Shown here piece by piece: positions 4,898 to 6,044 of a stretch of 6,044 nt of DNA. Position 1 is the stretch's first letter. Each line of letters starts with the position of its first letter. The notes beneath the pieces were generated by a model. It searched no databases and was not told the DNA's origin. It saw only the letters and a list, made by a program, of their open reading frames with translations. Position numbers and translations under genes: made by a program. The stretch spans positions 1 through 6,044 of the forward strand of contig JAKAJA010000121.1 in NCBI GenBank assembly GCA_021814085.1. Reading direction: 5' to 3'. This DNA comes from Acidobacteriota bacterium. GTDB lineage: Bacteria; Acidobacteriota; UBA4820; DSQY01.

Positions 4898-6044
4898 ATG
4901 CCCATGACCCTCATCGAAAAAATACTGGCCGCGCACAGCGGCCGGGACCGCGTGATCCCGGACGAGATTCTGGACGTGGCCATCGACGCCCGCGTGGCCA
5001 GGGACTTCGGCGGGGCCAACGTGGTCCAGAACATGGTGGCCCGCGACCTCCCCGTGGCGGACCCCGCCAAGACCTTCTTCACCTTTGACTGCAACCCCAC
5101 GGGGAGCGACCAGAAGTACGCCGCCAACCAGCAGGCGTGCAGGCTCTTCGCGAGGAAGCGGGGCATCCGCGTCTTCGACATCGACAGCGGCATCGGCACC
5201 CACGTGGCCATCGACAACGGGCTCGCCTGGCCCGGCTCCACCCTCGTCTCCACGGATTCCCACGCCAACATCCTCGGGGCCATCGGTTCCTTCGGGCAGG
5301 GCATGGGAGATCAGGACATCGCCGCGGCTTGGTCCTACGGCAAGGTGTGGTTCAAAGTGCCCGAGACGGTCCGCGTGGAGCTCGCGGGGAGGCCCCGGCC
5401 GGGAGCCGGCCCCAAGGACGTGGGCCTGGCGCTCCTCCGCCACTTCGGGGCGAACGGCCTGCTGGGCTGCGCCGCGGAGGTTTACGGTGACTACGTGGAG
5501 GACCTCTCCCTCGCGGGCCGGATCACCATCGCCAGCCTCGCCACGGAAATGGGGGCCATCATCGTCCTCTTCACCCCCAACGACGAGGTCATGGATCACT
5601 GCCGGAAAACAACGGGCTTGCAAGACATGACCCCAGTGGTGGCGGACCCCCTGGCCCGTTACTCCAGGCTCGAGGTGGTGGACCTTTCCAGGGTCGGCGC
5701 CATGGTGGCGCGCCCCGGCCACCCCGAGGACGTGGTGCCCCTGGACGAGGTGCGGGGCCGGAAGATCGACAGCGTCTTCGTGGGCTCCTGCACCAACGGA
5801 CGGTACGAGGACCTCCAGGAGGCGGCCCGCGTCCTTCGGGGCCGCAAAGTCGCGCCGGGGATCGTCCTGAAGATCGTACCCTCCACCGACGCCATGTGGC
5901 GCCGCGCCATGGACGAGGGCCTCTTTGACGTTTTCAAATCTGCCGGGGCCCTCATCTCCAATGCGGGCTGCGGGGGCTGCGCCGCCGGACAGGTGGGGCA
6001 GAACGGGCCGGGCGAGGTGACCGTCTCCACGGGCAACCGGAACT
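4898..6044 (+). CDS. Aconitase-superfamily hydro-lyase large subunit (LeuC/HacA-like), 3' end outside window
   Basis: The frame stays open from ATG at 4898 to the window edge (382 complete codons; families of this type run to about 420-470). The start is set by GGAGG 8 bases upstream. It is the [4Fe-4S] catalytic subunit that dehydrates and rehydrates a 2-hydroxyacid, as in 3-isopropylmalate dehydratase and homoaconitase. The N-terminus MTLIEKILAAHSG is typical of that family. The cluster ligands are Cys298 (VGSCTNGR), Cys358 and Cys361 (GCGGCA). Other matching elements are GTH (His102), TDSH (His122), the GMGDQD region (Asp138, Asp140), GKVWFKVPE and the terminal GNRN substrate-binding stretch (residues 379-382). 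One key position is odd: Asp64-Cys65 (FDCNPTG) stands where I expect the catalytic Asp-His. TDSHA also replaces the usual DSHT. Assignment to the superfamily is secure; leucine biosynthesis is not, and a different hydroxyacid is possible. A separate small (LeuD-like swivelling) subunit is needed and should lie just downstream. Expression may be shaped by the structured 91-base leader. Confidence 0.88.
   Translation, partial: MPMTLIEKILAAHSGRDRVIPDEILDVAIDARVARDFGGANVVQNMVARDLPVADPAKTFFTFDCNPTGSDQKYAANQQACRLFARKRGIRVFDIDSGIGTHVAIDNGLAWPGSTLVSTDSHANILGAIGSFGQGMGDQDIAAAWSYGKVWFKVPETVRVELAGRPRPGAGPKDVGLALLRHFGANGLLGCAAEVYGDYVEDLSLAGRITIASLATEMGAIIVLFTPNDEVMDHCRKTTGLQDMTPVVADPLARYSRLEVVDLSRVGAMVARPGHPEDVVPLDEVRGRKIDSVFVGSCTNGRYEDLQEAARVLRGRKVAPGIVLKIVPSTDAMWRRAMDEGLFDVFKSAGALISNAGCGGCAAGQVGQNGPGEVTVSTGNRN

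Noticed and set aside
4429..5722. Minus-strand open frames of 291 and 308 codons across the HD and hydro-lyase genes
   Set aside because: Both are antisense to proteins with conserved catalytic motifs, and one runs across the intercistronic gap. Neither product resembles a known family.

Overview
The window is GC-rich throughout, with G/C-biased third codon positions and long antisense shadow frames. It holds three real genes: one on the minus strand and two on the plus strand, reading outward from a shared intergenic region. It looks like a chromosomal segment of a high-GC Gram-negative-type bacterium. A giant periplasmic propeller/Y_Y_Y hybrid histidine kinase next to an aconitase-family operon would fit Acidobacteriota or a deltaproteobacterial lineage. 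That assignment is inference from gene content only. There are no tRNAs, rRNAs, insertion sequences or CRISPR arrays.

Layout. Positions 1-112 contain no gene but hold two adjacent perfect hairpins (34-55 and 58-79) just downstream of the kinase stop. The hairpins are diverged inverted copies of each other. Positions 113-4054 (minus) encode a 1313-residue hybrid sensor kinase. Its order is signal peptide, fourteen propeller blades, Y_Y_Y domain, one membrane span, coiled coil, PAS, HisKA, HATPase and receiver. It has no C-terminal DNA-binding domain. Positions 4055-4233 form the divergent regulatory region, with one candidate promoter facing each way. Positions 4234-4806 (plus) encode a 190-residue HD-domain metal phosphohydrolase. 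Positions 4807-4897 are a 91-base intercistronic leader with a G-quadruplex motif, a 14-bp hairpin and a potential anti-Shine-Dalgarno element. Positions 4898-6044 (plus) encode the large subunit of an aconitase-superfamily hydro-lyase (LeuC/HacA-like), which runs off the window end.

How they fit together. The HD protein and the hydro-lyase large subunit are probably co-transcribed, since the gap has no obvious terminator and each gene has its own good ribosome binding site. A small (LeuD-like) subunit is expected beyond the window. The hydro-lyase keeps the three iron-sulphur cysteines, but it carries Asp-Cys where I expect the Asp-His catalytic pair of aconitase/LeuC proteins. It may therefore be a divergent member with a non-standard substrate. 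The divergent kinase would sense a periplasmic ligand and phosphorylate its own receiver. Any regulatory link to the neighbouring operon is only suggested by position.
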